A stretch of 64,000 nucleotides of DNA from Treponema bryantii NK4A124 (GCF_000421345.1 NZ_ATWV01000009.1:88510-152509); one strand, 5' to 3'. Positions 7,614-16,333 are shown, counted from the stretch's first letter. Numbers and translations: made by a program. Notes: a model not told the origin generated them from the letters alone.

Positions 7614-8881
7614 TATCTACCCTTCAACTTCTTGATTACTTTTTTATGCCAGAAGGCACGGAGTTTTTCTGCGGCGCTGTATGGGCGGTAAATTGCCTTG
7701 AGCGGAATGTCCCAGCTTCCTGTGCGATGGATATTCTTTCCGCCGAAGTTTGCCTTGAACATATAAAGGCCGTGCATAGGATGATTTTCATCCTTGCCTT
7801 CCGGAGGCATTCCGTACATATCATAATACTTACTGCCGTATGCCTTAGCATCCTTTATGGCTGTCCATTGCAAAAGATGATTTGGCATAAGGTTGCGCTT
7901 GTTATTGCTGCTGGCTCCGTAAAGATAGATTGCTTCGTCATGGCTGAAAAGTGTCATGATTGAAGCAATTTCCTCACCTTCGTGTTCTGCAATATAAAGA
8001 CTGATTACAGGAACATCGCGGCCCTTGCTGATTTTCTCTGCAGAGGATTTTATGAGATCCGCATAATATGCCTTTGCGTGGCTTGCATTTCCGTCGCGGG
8101 CATTTGTAATCTTTGTAAGCTCATAAAACTTGTCTATTTTTTCAGACAAGTTAATATCATTTCCTAGGTAACGGTGAATGGTAACGCCCTTTCTTTCGCT
8201 AAGGCGGATATTATAGCGCCACTTAGAATGCATCTTATCAAGGATTTCTTCTTCTGTATCTGTGAGGTCTACAAGAGTGCTGTCCGGGGGCTGGATGTCT
8301 ACCGAGTTCTTACGGAGTTTAAGACGGTCCGCATAAGACACCATTTTCATTCCGTAATTAAAGAGGTCGCGATCTTCTGGTGTGCTGAAGCTTACATCCG
8401 GGTCAAAGCGGATTGCGATTGTATTTGATGGAAGCTCTGGTTTGAGGGCTGTTGCAAGCTCGCTTAAAAAGTGTGCGAACTCGATTGTCTGAGTTTCAGG
8501 GGTTATGATTTCCTGACCTGCGAGAGCTGATGCATCCCCTTCATCATCAAAAGCCTTATCCAGTAATTCTTCCGGTGTGCACTCATAAGGCAGTTTTGGA
8601 AACAGAGGAATATATGCAATTGAAAATATTCCTTTTGCAAAGCTACGGTTGAGAACTGCGACTTCACTACATACGGTGGTTGAGCCTGTCGAAACCACCG
8701 CAGATTTCGATTTATCACACCCTTCTTCTGCATTCAAGGGCGGCAAGTTATACTCAATTTCAAAACGGCGGTAAGTCCATCCGTGGCGGGCTTTGAACTC
8801 GCACCAGAAGGGAGTCTGTAAAAAAGTTCCGTCGTTTTCGTGAGAAGATTTTTCTATTTTGCGGATTTGAATATTAAACAT
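7613..8881 (-). CDS. FemAB/FemX-type aminoacyltransferase for peptidoglycan
   Basis: The 422-residue protein has FemAB hallmarks: KMHSKWRYNIRLSERKGV near the middle, then a GNAT-like half with IASIMTLFSHDEAIYLYGAS and HLLQWTAIKDAKAYGSKYYD. FemAB enzymes use aminoacyl-tRNA to add amino acids to lipid II side chains. Treponeme walls are reported to contain ornithine and glycine, so addition of Gly to the Orn side chain is a reasonable inference. AAGGAACTT precedes the ATG. Codons at 8674-8700 come from a type A palindromic repeat (AVVSTGSTTV) in the N-terminal half, an apparent in-frame insertion. Confidence 0.8.
   Translation of the reverse strand: MFNIQIRKIEKSSHENDGTFLQTPFWCEFKARHGWTYRRFEIEYNLPPLNAEEGCDKSKSAVVSTGSTTVCSEVAVLNRSFAKGIFSIAYIPLFPKLPYECTPEELLDKAFDDEGDASALAGQEIITPETQTIEFAHFLSELATALKPELPSNTIAIRFDPDVSFSTPEDRDLFNYGMKMVSYADRLKLRKNSVDIQPPDSTLVDLTDTEEEILDKMHSKWRYNIRLSERKGVTIHRYLGNDINLSEKIDKFYELTKITNARDGNASHAKAYYADLIKSSAEKISKGRDVPVISLYIAEHEGEEIASIMTLFSHDEAIYLYGASSNNKRNLMPNHLLQWTAIKDAKAYGSKYYDMYGMPPEGKDENHPMHGLYMFKANFGGKNIHRTGSWDIPLKAIYRPYSAAEKLRAFWHKKVIKKLKGR
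8674..8700. repeat. Type A palindrome, copy inside the femX-like gene
   Basis: Arms CGGTGGTT (8674-8681) and AACCACCG (8693-8700) surround the loop GAGCCTGTCGA. It lies within the FemAB-like coding sequence and is translated from the minus strand. Confidence 0.85.
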
Positions 8882-8897
8882 AAGTTCCTTATATTAG

Positions 8898-8920
8898 ATT
8901 CCCCGGTCAAGCCGGGGAAT
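8898..8920. repeat. Type B palindrome (CCCCGG-type), nadE-femX gap
   Basis: ATTCCCCGG and CCGGGGAAT pair perfectly around TCAAG. The same unit recurs at 36600-36622, with variants at 24375, 36554 and 39050. It fills much of the 52-bp gap between nadE and the FemAB-like gene. Confidence 0.85.
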
Positions 8921-8933
8921 GACACATTTGTAT

Positions 8934-9683
8934 TTATTTTCTTATCGACGGCAGGAAGCATGGAAGATTCAACAGCTTCTTCTTAAAAGCCATTCCGTCA
9001 ATTCTTTTTTTGATAGTTTCAACTTTTGCAGTGTCCATGCCATCTGTTTTGCTTTCTGCTACTGCACGCAAATCAGCATAAGTAAAGCCAAGATTGTCTT
9101 CATCAGTCTTACCTGACATACCGTCGCTTGGAGCCTTATCACAAAGCTCTGCTGGGAGGCCAAGCGATTTTCCAAGCTCCACTACTTCATCAACATAAAG
9201 ATTTGCAAGGGCTGCAAAGTCTCCTGCTCCGTCTCCCCACAAGGTAAAGTAGCCTGCAAGGCGTTCACTCAGGTTTCCGTTATTTGAAACACGGGCATTT
9301 CCTTCCAGGGCCGCAATTCCGTAGAGAGTTGCCATGCGGAGGCGTGCCGGGGTGTTTGTTTTATACTGAGGAGGAACTTCATCAGCTCCGACAGAATCTT
9401 TTATAGCGCGGGTAAGTCCGTTATAGGCGTCGGCAATGTTTACAGTGTAATTTTTGATTCCAAGGTGAGCACAGAGCTTTTTAGAATCTTCAATATCAGA
9501 CTGAACGCCGTTTGGCATCATCACGCCGATAACGCGGTCTTTGCCAAGGGCGGCGCAACAGAGAGCGGCAACTGTAGATGAGTCCTTACCACCCGAGATT
9601 CCGATTACGGCCTTGGTTTGAGAATTGCCGTTCTTTTCAAAATAGTCGCGTACCCATGCAATTGCTTCGTCTTTAATGCTCAT
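8934..9683 (-). CDS. nadE: NAD(+) synthase, ammonia-dependent type
   Basis: NAD synthase amidates deamido-NAD with ATP. The 249-residue protein has the PP-loop SGGKDS at residues 30-35 and the conserved NTPARLRMATLYGIA and NNGNLSERLAGYFTLWGDGA segments. It has no glutaminase domain, so ammonia is the expected donor unless a separate amidotransferase exists. AGAGGAC precedes the ATG. The gene follows metG after 54 bp that hold a type A palindrome. Confidence 0.93.
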   Translation of the reverse strand: MSIKDEAIAWVRDYFEKNGNSQTKAVIGISGGKDSSTVAALCCAALGKDRVIGVMMPNGVQSDIEDSKKLCAHLGIKNYTVNIADAYNGLTRAIKDSVGADEVPPQYKTNTPARLRMATLYGIAALEGNARVSNNGNLSERLAGYFTLWGDGAGDFAALANLYVDEVVELGKSLGLPAELCDKAPSDGMSGKTDEDNLGFTYADLRAVAESKTDGMDTAKVETIKKRIDGMAFKKKLLNLPCFLPSIRK

Positions 9684-9694
9684 ATTTGTCCTCT

Positions 9695-9732
9695 GCGGTG
9701 GTTTCGATACGGCTTCGCCTACTCAACCACCG
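9695..9732. repeat. Type A palindrome, metG-nadE gap
   Basis: GCGGTGGTTTCGATACGGC on the left pairs through its outer arm with CTCAACCACCG on the right; the centre GGCTTCGCC is itself a small stem. The left edge touches the nadE ribosome binding site. Confidence 0.85.
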
Positions 9733-9737
9733 TACTT

Positions 9738-12041
9738 TTAGCCTATCTCCGAATTAAGTGCTTTCTCTGTTTTAATTTCTTTTCCGTCAGCGAGGAGCTT
9801 CTTTCCGGCAATCTGAACAAGGCCGTCTTTTGCGGCAATCTGAACTGCAAAGAACTCATCACCTGTAATCTGCTCCTTCTTTGCGGCATTTACATCAGCG
9901 CCTTCGAGAACTACTTTTGTACCAGGTGCAGCCCAGCCTGCATCAAGAACTTCAACGCAGTCCTTGCCATCAGCATCTTTATAGTCTCCGGCAAGAAGCA
10001 TACCGCGGCTTTCAACACCACGCATTGTGCGAGGTGCGAGATTGCTTGCGATAATTACATGCTTTCCAAGCAGGTCACTCTCTTTCAGGTACATGCGGAG
10101 GCCGCTCTGAATTGTACGAGGTGTACCGCTTCCGTCATCAAGAGTTTCGATATAAAGTTTTTCTCCTTCAGGATTTGGCTTTACGTCAACAATCTTTGCT
10201 ACAGTGAGTTCGATATTTTTGTTGAAGAAATCAGCCTGCTGGTCTACTGGCAATACAGTTGGCTCGGCCTTTTTCTTATCAGCTTTCTTTTCTTTCTTTT
10301 CAGCCTTCTGCTGCTTACCTGCAAATTTCTCGCGGAAGGCAAGCATAGTCTTCTGATCCATTGGCTTGAAGTAAACTTCTGTTGGTCCGACAGTTGTAAG
10401 GCCTTCGAGCTTGCCAAGGTCTTCCCAGGTATAACCAGGCTGAGTTTCCATTCCAACCTTCTTCACCTGAATAGACTTTCCAAAGTAGCTCATAATTTTT
10501 TGAGTATACTGTGGCATATAAGGATTCATCATAATCATCAAATCCTTAATTACATAGCAGAGATTGTGAATCAGGCTTTCTGCTACTGCAGGATTTTCTG
10601 TACGTGCCTTCCAAGGCTCAGTTGCCTGGAACTTCTTATTACAGATATCAGAAATTTCAAACATTGTGTGGAAAGCATCCTTCAAATCAGCCCATTCAAG
10701 GCTAGCAGTTGCCTTAGCTTCAAGCTCGCGAACCTTTGTCCAGAGCTCTTCATCAACTGGTGCGTCAGGAATCTTTCCTTCATAATATTTATTTACAAAC
10801 AAGAGTGTGCGGTTTACAAGATTTCCGAGGTTACCAATCAGCTCGCCGTTAAGTTTTTCCATAAAGTCTTTCCATGTAAACTGATAGTCCTGCTTTTCCG
10901 GGCGGTTATAGAAGATATAGAAACGCCATGCATCAGCTGGGATTCCGCTCTCAATTGCGTCGCTTCCAAACACACCGATTCCAAGACTCTTAGAGAACTT
11001 TCCATCCTCATAATTAAGGAACTCAGTAGAAGACATGTGATGAAGTTTTGTCCACTCGTGAGGTGAGCCTAACAATGTTGAAGGGAAAATTACAGTATGG
11101 AAAGGAATGTTGTCTTTTCCGATAAACTGGAAGAGATCTACCTTAGGCTTATTCTTACCTTCTTCTGATTCACTTGGAATCCACCAGCTCTTCCAGTCAA
11201 AACTCTGCTTGCCGGCCTTTACAAGCTCATCAGCCAACTGCTTTGTGATAGAAATATATCCGATTGGTGCATTGAACCAAACGTAGAATACTTTGTTTTC
11301 ATAACCAGGCTTTGGAACAGGAATACCCCACTTAAGGTCGCGGGTAATTGCACGTTCCTGAAGACCATCACGGATCCAGGCCTTAGTCATGTTGATGGCA
11401 TTGTCTGCCCAACGTCCCTCTACACTAGCCTTTTCCATCCATTCGTTGAGCTTGCCGCTCATTGCAGGAAGGTCAATGTACAAGTGTTTTGTTTCGCGAA
11501 CTTCTGGAGTTCCGCCGCAGGTATGACAGCGAGGCTCTTTAAGTTCAGTCGGGTCAAGGAGCGAACCACACTTATCGCACTGGTCACCGCGGGCCTTTTC
11601 GTAACCGCACTTAGGACAAGTTCCGTCAACATAGCGGTCTGCAAGGAACATATTACAGTGAGGACAGAAAAGCTGCTTGTTTACATGCTCGTGAATGAGG
11701 CCAGCCTTGTCCAAATCATTGAAAAGCGACTGTGTAATTTCTGTACACTGCTCGTTAGAAGTGCGGCCGAATTTATCAAAATCAATTTTAAACCATTCAT
11801 AGATTTTTGTGTGCTCACCATAGTAGTGGTCGCAGAGTGCACGAGGCTCAGTCTTTTCTTCAAGAGCCTTAGTTTCGGTTGCAGTACCGTATTCATCAAC
11901 ACCACAAACATAAAGAGTGTCGTAACCACGGCTGCGGCAGAAGCGCGCAAAAACATCGCCCGAAAGCGACTGAATTATATTTCCCAAATGCGGAATGTTA
12001 TTAACGTAGGGTAAAGCTGCTGTGATAAGTCGTCTGTTCAT
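9738..12041 (-). CDS. metG: Methionyl-tRNA synthetase
   Basis: The 767-residue enzyme charges tRNA-Met. It has the class I HIGH-equivalent PHLGN near residue 18, four CxxC zinc pairs between about residues 125 and 180 (CPHC, CPKC, CDKC, CHTC), and the KMSKS-equivalent KFSKSLG near residue 350. A Lys-rich linker (KKEKKADKKK) leads to a C-terminal Trbp111-like tRNA-binding domain with ASNLAPRTMRGVESRGMLLA. The large open frame on the opposite strand here is a compositional shadow. It heads a minus-strand operon with nadE, femX and the DUF5718-like gene. Confidence 0.96.
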   Translation of the reverse strand: MNRRLITAALPYVNNIPHLGNIIQSLSGDVFARFCRSRGYDTLYVCGVDEYGTATETKALEEKTEPRALCDHYYGEHTKIYEWFKIDFDKFGRTSNEQCTEITQSLFNDLDKAGLIHEHVNKQLFCPHCNMFLADRYVDGTCPKCGYEKARGDQCDKCGSLLDPTELKEPRCHTCGGTPEVRETKHLYIDLPAMSGKLNEWMEKASVEGRWADNAINMTKAWIRDGLQERAITRDLKWGIPVPKPGYENKVFYVWFNAPIGYISITKQLADELVKAGKQSFDWKSWWIPSESEEGKNKPKVDLFQFIGKDNIPFHTVIFPSTLLGSPHEWTKLHHMSSTEFLNYEDGKFSKSLGIGVFGSDAIESGIPADAWRFYIFYNRPEKQDYQFTWKDFMEKLNGELIGNLGNLVNRTLLFVNKYYEGKIPDAPVDEELWTKVRELEAKATASLEWADLKDAFHTMFEISDICNKKFQATEPWKARTENPAVAESLIHNLCYVIKDLMIMMNPYMPQYTQKIMSYFGKSIQVKKVGMETQPGYTWEDLGKLEGLTTVGPTEVYFKPMDQKTMLAFREKFAGKQQKAEKKEKKADKKKAEPTVLPVDQQADFFNKNIELTVAKIVDVKPNPEGEKLYIETLDDGSGTPRTIQSGLRMYLKESDLLGKHVIIASNLAPRTMRGVESRGMLLAGDYKDADGKDCVEVLDAGWAAPGTKVVLEGADVNAAKKEQITGDEFFAVQIAAKDGLVQIAGKKLLADGKEIKTEKALNSEIG

Positions 12042-12104
12042 TTTTTCCTCAAAATCATTAAAAAATAATTACAATATTATAGTGTTTTTTGAGAATATAT
12101 TCCA

Positions 12105-12635
12105 TCACCGTTTTGCTTTTTCAATAATCTCCTCAAAAAAATCCCTGTATTCTTCTTCCTTCATCTGTACGTAGCCAGCCCTGTTGTCTGAGCCAACCTT
12201 TTTCAGAATTTCTTCTTTGATTTGATTATACTTGTCTCGTGCTTCATCATGACTTCTCAAATAATCGCGGAATAAAATATGGCGCTTGTATTCTTCGTTA
12301 TCAAAGGAACACACATAAAGATGATGATCAATCGAATCAAGAATTTCGTTATGCACCGGGCCATTTCTTCCAAATGCCTCCCGCCCTTTGATTCCCCTAT
12401 CGCCTTCATGATCATAACCGATTGACGCAAGCGACTTTTTTACCGTTTCAAAATCAGCCCAATTATCCAGTCCCACATCAATATCAATAATCGGTTTTGC
12501 TTTCATTCCGGGAATTGAAGTGCTGCCGACATGCTGTACCTGGCAGGGCATTATAAGCACCTTCTGCAACTGGCCTTTTATCTTCAAAAAATCATCCGGC
12601 CACTTTTTATCATATTCAACTACAACAATACTCAT
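12105..12635 (-). CDS. GrpB family protein (UPF0157)
   Basis: The 176-residue protein carries the GrpB/UPF0157 signature: VEYDKKWPDDF at the N-terminus, VQHVGSTSIPGMKAKPIIDI, and HHLYVCSFDNEEYKRHILFRD. The family has a nucleotidyltransferase-like fold; its biological role is poorly defined. There is no Shine-Dalgarno; a promoter (12642-12670) ends 6 bp before the ATG, so the message may be leaderless. It is divergent from the PadR gene and lies 63 bp upstream of metG. Confidence 0.85.
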   Translation of the reverse strand: MSIVVVEYDKKWPDDFLKIKGQLQKVLIMPCQVQHVGSTSIPGMKAKPIIDIDVGLDNWADFETVKKSLASIGYDHEGDRGIKGREAFGRNGPVHNEILDSIDHHLYVCSFDNEEYKRHILFRDYLRSHDEARDKYNQIKEEILKKVGSDNRAGYVQMKEEEYRDFFEEIIEKAKR

Positions 12636-12641
12636 ATTTTT

Positions 12642-12670
12642 ATTATTTCATATAAATTACAAATAAACAA
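12642..12670 (-). promoter_or_regulatory. Predicted promoter of the GrpB gene, leaderless type
   Basis: TTGTTT (12670-12665), 17 bp, AATAAT (12647-12642), then only 6 bp to the ATG at 12635. Confidence 0.4.
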
Positions 12671-12689
12671 TTTCCCTATAAAAAAAAAC

Positions 12690-12765
12690 TTGACATATAT
12701 ATCACACTGCGATATATTATATCTAACTTCGCTATAGCGAGGTGCGATATATCGAAATGCAATAC
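12690..12765 (+). promoter_or_regulatory. PadR promoter with palindromic operator candidates
   Basis: TTGACA (12690-12695), 17 bp, TATATT (12713-12718) is a near-consensus promoter. It overlaps the dyad ATATATC/GATATAT, and downstream are the palindromes TCGCTATAGCGA and CGATATATCG. PadR regulators commonly bind AT-rich dyads over their own promoter, so autoregulation is likely. Confidence 0.6.
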
Positions 12766-12806
12766 TAAAAGCGGACTTCGGCCTGCCCGCTTACTAAGGA
12801 GTTGAA

Positions 12807-13118
12807 ATGGATGCAAAAATAAAGCGTGTTTATGTTCCAATGACAGAAACAGGCTTTTACATTCTCTTTTGCCTTCAGGAAGAAATGCATGGCTACAATA
12901 TAACTCAAAAGGTAAAAGAGATGACTGAGGGTCAAGTCGAAATTGGTCCGGGTACAATGTACGGTTCTTTGGGAAAAATGGAAAAAGATGGTTTGATTGA
13001 GTTTGTTCGCGAGGAAGAAAAACGAAAGCTTTATAAAATCACACCTCTTGGCCAGGAAATTCTGCAGTTAGAGATTGCAAGAATCAAAAGACTTTATAGA
13101 AATATCGAGGGAAAATAA
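12807..13118 (+). CDS. PadR family transcriptional regulator
   Basis: The 103-residue winged-helix protein has the PadR core LQEEMHGYNITQKVKEMTEG and the wing motif GPGTMYGSLGKMEKDGLI. AAGGAG precedes the ATG by 6 bp. The gene is followed after 2 bp by a DUF2812 membrane protein, a pairing common in Firmicutes and spirochaetes in which the regulator probably represses its own operon. The upstream region has a strong promoter overlapped by palindromes. Confidence 0.9.
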   Translation: MDAKIKRVYVPMTETGFYILFCLQEEMHGYNITQKVKEMTEGQVEIGPGTMYGSLGKMEKDGLIEFVREEEKRKLYKITPLGQEILQLEIARIKRLYRNIEGK

Positions 13119-13120
13119 AT

Positions 13121-13678
13121 ATGAAAAATACGAAAACACTTTTTAGATTTTTTACACTTTTTGAATATGAGGAAGAAGAAGCTTTTCTTGAGAAGCAGCA
13201 TAAAAATGGCTGGAAGGTTACCGGCTTTAAACTCCCAGGCTTTTACAAATTTGAAAAATGCGAACCTGAGGATATGACTTACAGAATTGATTTTACAAAC
13301 GAAAACGGAGCAAAGAATGCTGAATACCAGCAAATCTTTGCAGACAATGGCTGGGAGTTCCTCTGGTCTGTAAACGGTTTTTCAATCTTTAGAAAAGAAG
13401 GTTTTTCTGCCAGTGAGGGCAATAACGAAATCTTTACTGACAATGCATCAAAGCTTCAGATGCTTCAGAAAATCCAGCAGCGCAGACTCCTGCCTCTTAT
13501 TACAATTTTCCTTTGTGCAATTCTTCCAAACTTTGTTAAAGGAATCGGCGGGGAATTTGGTAATACAATCGGTGACATTGTAATTACAGTTTTCTTTGGA
13601 ATTATGTTTATTCTTTACACTTATGTTTTCATAAAGAGTTTTATAAAGATAAAAAAGCTTAAAGAGAAGTTGCAGTAA
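13121..13678 (+). CDS. DUF2812 domain membrane protein
   Basis: Residues 1-90 carry the DUF2812 pattern (RFFTLFEYEEEEAFLEKQHK, GWKVTGFKLPGFYKFEK, YQQIFADNGWEFLW). Two membrane segments follow at about 123-143 and 150-172. The function of the family is unknown; genes encoding it are often paired with PadR regulators, as here with 2 bp between them. Confidence 0.85.
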   Translation: MKNTKTLFRFFTLFEYEEEEAFLEKQHKNGWKVTGFKLPGFYKFEKCEPEDMTYRIDFTNENGAKNAEYQQIFADNGWEFLWSVNGFSIFRKEGFSASEGNNEIFTDNASKLQMLQKIQQRRLLPLITIFLCAILPNFVKGIGGEFGNTIGDIVITVFFGIMFILYTYVFIKSFIKIKKLKEKLQ

Positions 13679-13714
13679 GTTATAATATGTAAAAATACGA
13701 GGCTTTGGCTTTTA

Positions 13715-14290
13715 TTAATATTTCTGCTTTGATAGTAATCTGCTTGAAAAATGAAATATTCCAAAGCCTCCGAAAACTGCAATTGCCTTATCAATAAGAT
13801 TTACAGGCAGTCTTGCAAGAAAGGCACTCAACTGCACACTAAGATTCTGCATAATCAGAGTATAGGTTAGAAACATAATTGTTGTATTTTCATTATCTCC
13901 TACTTTTTCTGCAAAGAAAACTGAATAAATAATAGAACCTTCAAAGCTTATAATAACGGTTGAAAGAAAGAATAAAATAGATAGCCGAATCCAGGAAAAA
14001 TCTTCATGTCGTGTTACGAGAGCTTTTGTCAGCAAAGTGCCTGTTATGCAACAGATTCCGTAGAAAATGTATAGAAAATTATGATGATAAAAAATGGTCC
14101 AGAATGAATGTCCAAGTCCAACAATAAGACCACAAGGAATTCCAAAAAAACTTCCAACATACACAAAAATCATATCCATAAAAAAAGGCCACTGAAAACT
14201 TTGTGCCACATATGCAACAAGAATATTACATACAGTAAAAATGAGTCCAAGAATAATTTGTGTTTTTATTGAATATTTTTGAAAGGTCAT
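13715..14290 (-). CDS. Integral membrane protein, ECF S-component-like
   Basis: The start at 14290 is preferred: the longer frame from 14341 would read through a repeat element. The 191-residue product has about six hydrophobic segments, with FFMDMIFVYVGSFFGIPCGLIVGLG resembling the second and third helices of ECF-transporter S components and related sensor membrane domains. No substrate can be named. TATAAT at 14303-14298 lies 7 bp from the ATG with no Shine-Dalgarno, so the message may be leaderless; the position expected for the -35 box falls in the repeat. Confidence 0.5.
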   Translation of the reverse strand: MTFQKYSIKTQIILGLIFTVCNILVAYVAQSFQWPFFMDMIFVYVGSFFGIPCGLIVGLGHSFWTIFYHHNFLYIFYGICCITGTLLTKALVTRHEDFSWIRLSILFFLSTVIISFEGSIIYSVFFAEKVGDNENTTIMFLTYTLIMQNLSVQLSAFLARLPVNLIDKAIAVFGGFGIFHFSSRLLSKQKY

Positions 14291-14312
14291 TGTATATATT
14301 ATAAATAAAAAA

Positions 14313-14395
14313 GAGGGGGAAGTCTCCCCCTGCGCTCGCACTTCGTTGCTCGCTACCCTCTCGCCTAGGGGCTTTAGCAGCCCCTAAAACCCTGC
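14313..14395. repeat. Type D repeat (GAGGGGGAAGTCTCCCCC)
   Basis: It begins with the palindrome GGGGGAAGTCTCCCCC and continues through ACCCTCTC to a perfect 8-bp hairpin TAGGGGCT / AGCCCCTA at 14366-14386. A related copy is at 62518-62600. It occupies the gap between two minus-strand genes and may terminate or insulate transcription. Confidence 0.7.
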
Positions 14396-14399
14396 TTTA

Positions 14400-16262
14400 T
14401 TATTCCTTTACAAAAACAAAAACGCCAGCACCCCACTTAAAATACGCCAGAGTTACATCTTTATCTCCAAGATGAACTTTACCTTCCCAACCGTATGTTA
14501 GCCAAGGATAACAATGGAAAGAACCATCATTACCAATTGTTTTACAACGAATCTGAATTTCCGGATTATAAATTACAGACCCATCAAGTTTCTTTACATA
14601 ATTTGCAGGATCCTGAGTTGCTCCTATAAGGAATCTATTTCCATTCCAATCAAAAATATATACAGGTTCATCTTCTGTCACATTTTCAAAAAGAGCTTTA
14701 TTTGAGTCATCCTTAAACAGATATCTATTAACAGGTTCAAAGCCTGGCTTATAAACTCCAGCTCTAATATCAACCATATCATAGTATTCGATTCCAAAAT
14801 TATCATTTTCAAACAATGCAGTTTCTTCGTTTGGACCGGTTTTAATGAAAGCTCTATAATCTCCCTTACCTGCATTCAAACAGACAAATGTTAAATCATA
14901 TTTATTCTTGTTAATACTTACTTCTACCTCTGCTTGCATTCCAATACGATTTTTTTCACTTGCACTTGAAAGATCAAATCTGTTGTTAGTCGTATAACTC
15001 AAACTTTTTATATTTTCACTCTTTGGTATTATCTGCCAGCCTTTTTCTGGATTGTAAAAAATCGAAATTTTATAATTATCAATGTCAAAAATACCTGTCT
15101 TGCAGGAAAGTTCTACTTCTCCTTTTTCTTTCATATTAACGGTAAATGAAACATCTTCACTTCCGTTTTGTGGAATATTTTTATAGTTTGATTTATAAAT
15201 TCCTTTGGAAATATCTGAGTCTGAATAAATTCTTCTGTAGTTTTCATAATCTCTGGTAAAAGCCGCAGATTTTCCTGATTTCTTTGTTTTTTCAGTTTTT
15301 TTTGCTTTTGTTTTTGAATTTGCCTTACTAGATTTTTCATTCTGAATTACAGGATAATTGCTTGTATCTTTAACCCAGACTCTTTTAGCTCCATCATACT
15401 GAGAAAAAACAATTCTGACTTTATTATTTCCAAGCTGAATATCTGCTTCAACACCAACTCCAAGTCTGCCACTAGGTTTTCCATTAGCTTCTGTATACAT
15501 ATAAAAAACAGAAACTATGTTTAAAGGTATAAGGCTTCCGTCTGTATTTTGTAGCCATTTGCTGCCATCATTACTATTTCCATTAAAAATAAAATCTGTA
15601 CCTTTGTAAGAATATTTATAGATAAAACCTGCATTTTCAGGTCTTTCTATTACTTCTCCCCAAAGTCTTGTATAGCCTGGCTTAAAAATTCCTTCGCAAA
15701 TGTCAGCAGCATCATAACAAACAGCTTTGTCAATAGTTTTTGATGCAGCAGAATCCTTTGGAGCTTCATTTTCCACCCACATTCTAAAGCCGTCATAATC
15801 AGAATATATTCCTGCCTTATTACTGCTTATTCCTGCAATTACTAATGTGTATTTTTTGCCTTTAAGTTCTATCTGAGTGATAACTCCGCCAGAGCCACCG
15901 CCCTGATACTTAAAATAAGATTCTTCCCTTTCCCTGTAGGACTCTTTACTAATCCACATTTTGCCATTTTCATCGCAAAGCTGCAGGGCTCCACTACCAT
16001 CTTCACTATAACCTACAAAAAGAGTATTGCCTTCCAGTTCAAAAACTCCAATCTTTCTTTCAAAACCATCTTTATAATTCAACATACGGTTTTGTGGAAT
16101 TGAAACAAAATTGCTTCTGTAGTTACCATTAAGATATTCCGCATTTTCATAGAAACGAGCACCATAATTGTAATCTCTAATAAATTTTGCTTCTTCCGCA
16201 AAAATACTGGTAGTTGTCATAAATGCCAGAACTGCAATAATCGTTAAAAAAGATTTTTTCAT
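14400..16262 (-). CDS. Secreted protein with two tandem homologous halves
   Basis: The start at 16262 is used because GGAGG lies 5 bp upstream; a TTG at 16274 overlaps that site. The 620-residue product has a signal peptide (ending near TSIFA), a first half at about 22-305, a Lys-rich linker (KTKAKKTEKTKK) and a second half at about 335-620. The halves share openings: FIRDYNYGARFYENAEY with NYRSNFVSIPQN, and FTRDYENYRRIYSDSDI with IYKSNYKNIPQN. No known enzyme motif is seen. Its promoter shares an operator and spacing with the promoter of the gene at 18359. Confidence 0.75.
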   Translation of the reverse strand: MKKSFLTIIAVLAFMTTTSIFAEEAKFIRDYNYGARFYENAEYLNGNYRSNFVSIPQNRMLNYKDGFERKIGVFELEGNTLFVGYSEDGSGALQLCDENGKMWISKESYREREESYFKYQGGGSGGVITQIELKGKKYTLVIAGISSNKAGIYSDYDGFRMWVENEAPKDSAASKTIDKAVCYDAADICEGIFKPGYTRLWGEVIERPENAGFIYKYSYKGTDFIFNGNSNDGSKWLQNTDGSLIPLNIVSVFYMYTEANGKPSGRLGVGVEADIQLGNNKVRIVFSQYDGAKRVWVKDTSNYPVIQNEKSSKANSKTKAKKTEKTKKSGKSAAFTRDYENYRRIYSDSDISKGIYKSNYKNIPQNGSEDVSFTVNMKEKGEVELSCKTGIFDIDNYKISIFYNPEKGWQIIPKSENIKSLSYTTNNRFDLSSASEKNRIGMQAEVEVSINKNKYDLTFVCLNAGKGDYRAFIKTGPNEETALFENDNFGIEYYDMVDIRAGVYKPGFEPVNRYLFKDDSNKALFENVTEDEPVYIFDWNGNRFLIGATQDPANYVKKLDGSVIYNPEIQIRCKTIGNDGSFHCYPWLTYGWEGKVHLGDKDVTLAYFKWGAGVFVFVKE

Positions 16263-16279
16263 TTTTTCCTCCAAAGGGA

Positions 16280-16333
16280 ATTATAAAACAAAAGAAAAAT
16301 TTTGTAGTGAGAGAGTTTTCATTAAAAATTGAT
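16280..16333 (-). promoter_or_regulatory. Promoter plus operator, partner of 18277-18330
   Basis: Reading toward the gene at 16262: the dyad ATCAATTTTTAAT (16333-16321), 8 bp, TCTCACTACAAA (16312-16301) containing the -35 position ACTACA, 17 bp, then TATAAT (16285-16280). The same order and spacing occur at 18277-18330. The poor -35 box suggests activator dependence, probably on the response regulator encoded at 16376-16990. Confidence 0.7.

Noticed and set aside
9618..11066. A 482-residue open frame on the plus strand
   Set aside because: It lies wholly opposite nadE and metG, has Cys- and Phe-rich low-plausibility composition and no start signal. It is a shadow of metG codon usage.
16262..16274. 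Longer TTG starts at 16274 and, for the receptor, at 26316
   Set aside because: Both TTG codons overlap the GGAG-type ribosome binding site of a downstream ATG that gives a proper signal peptide or membrane start.
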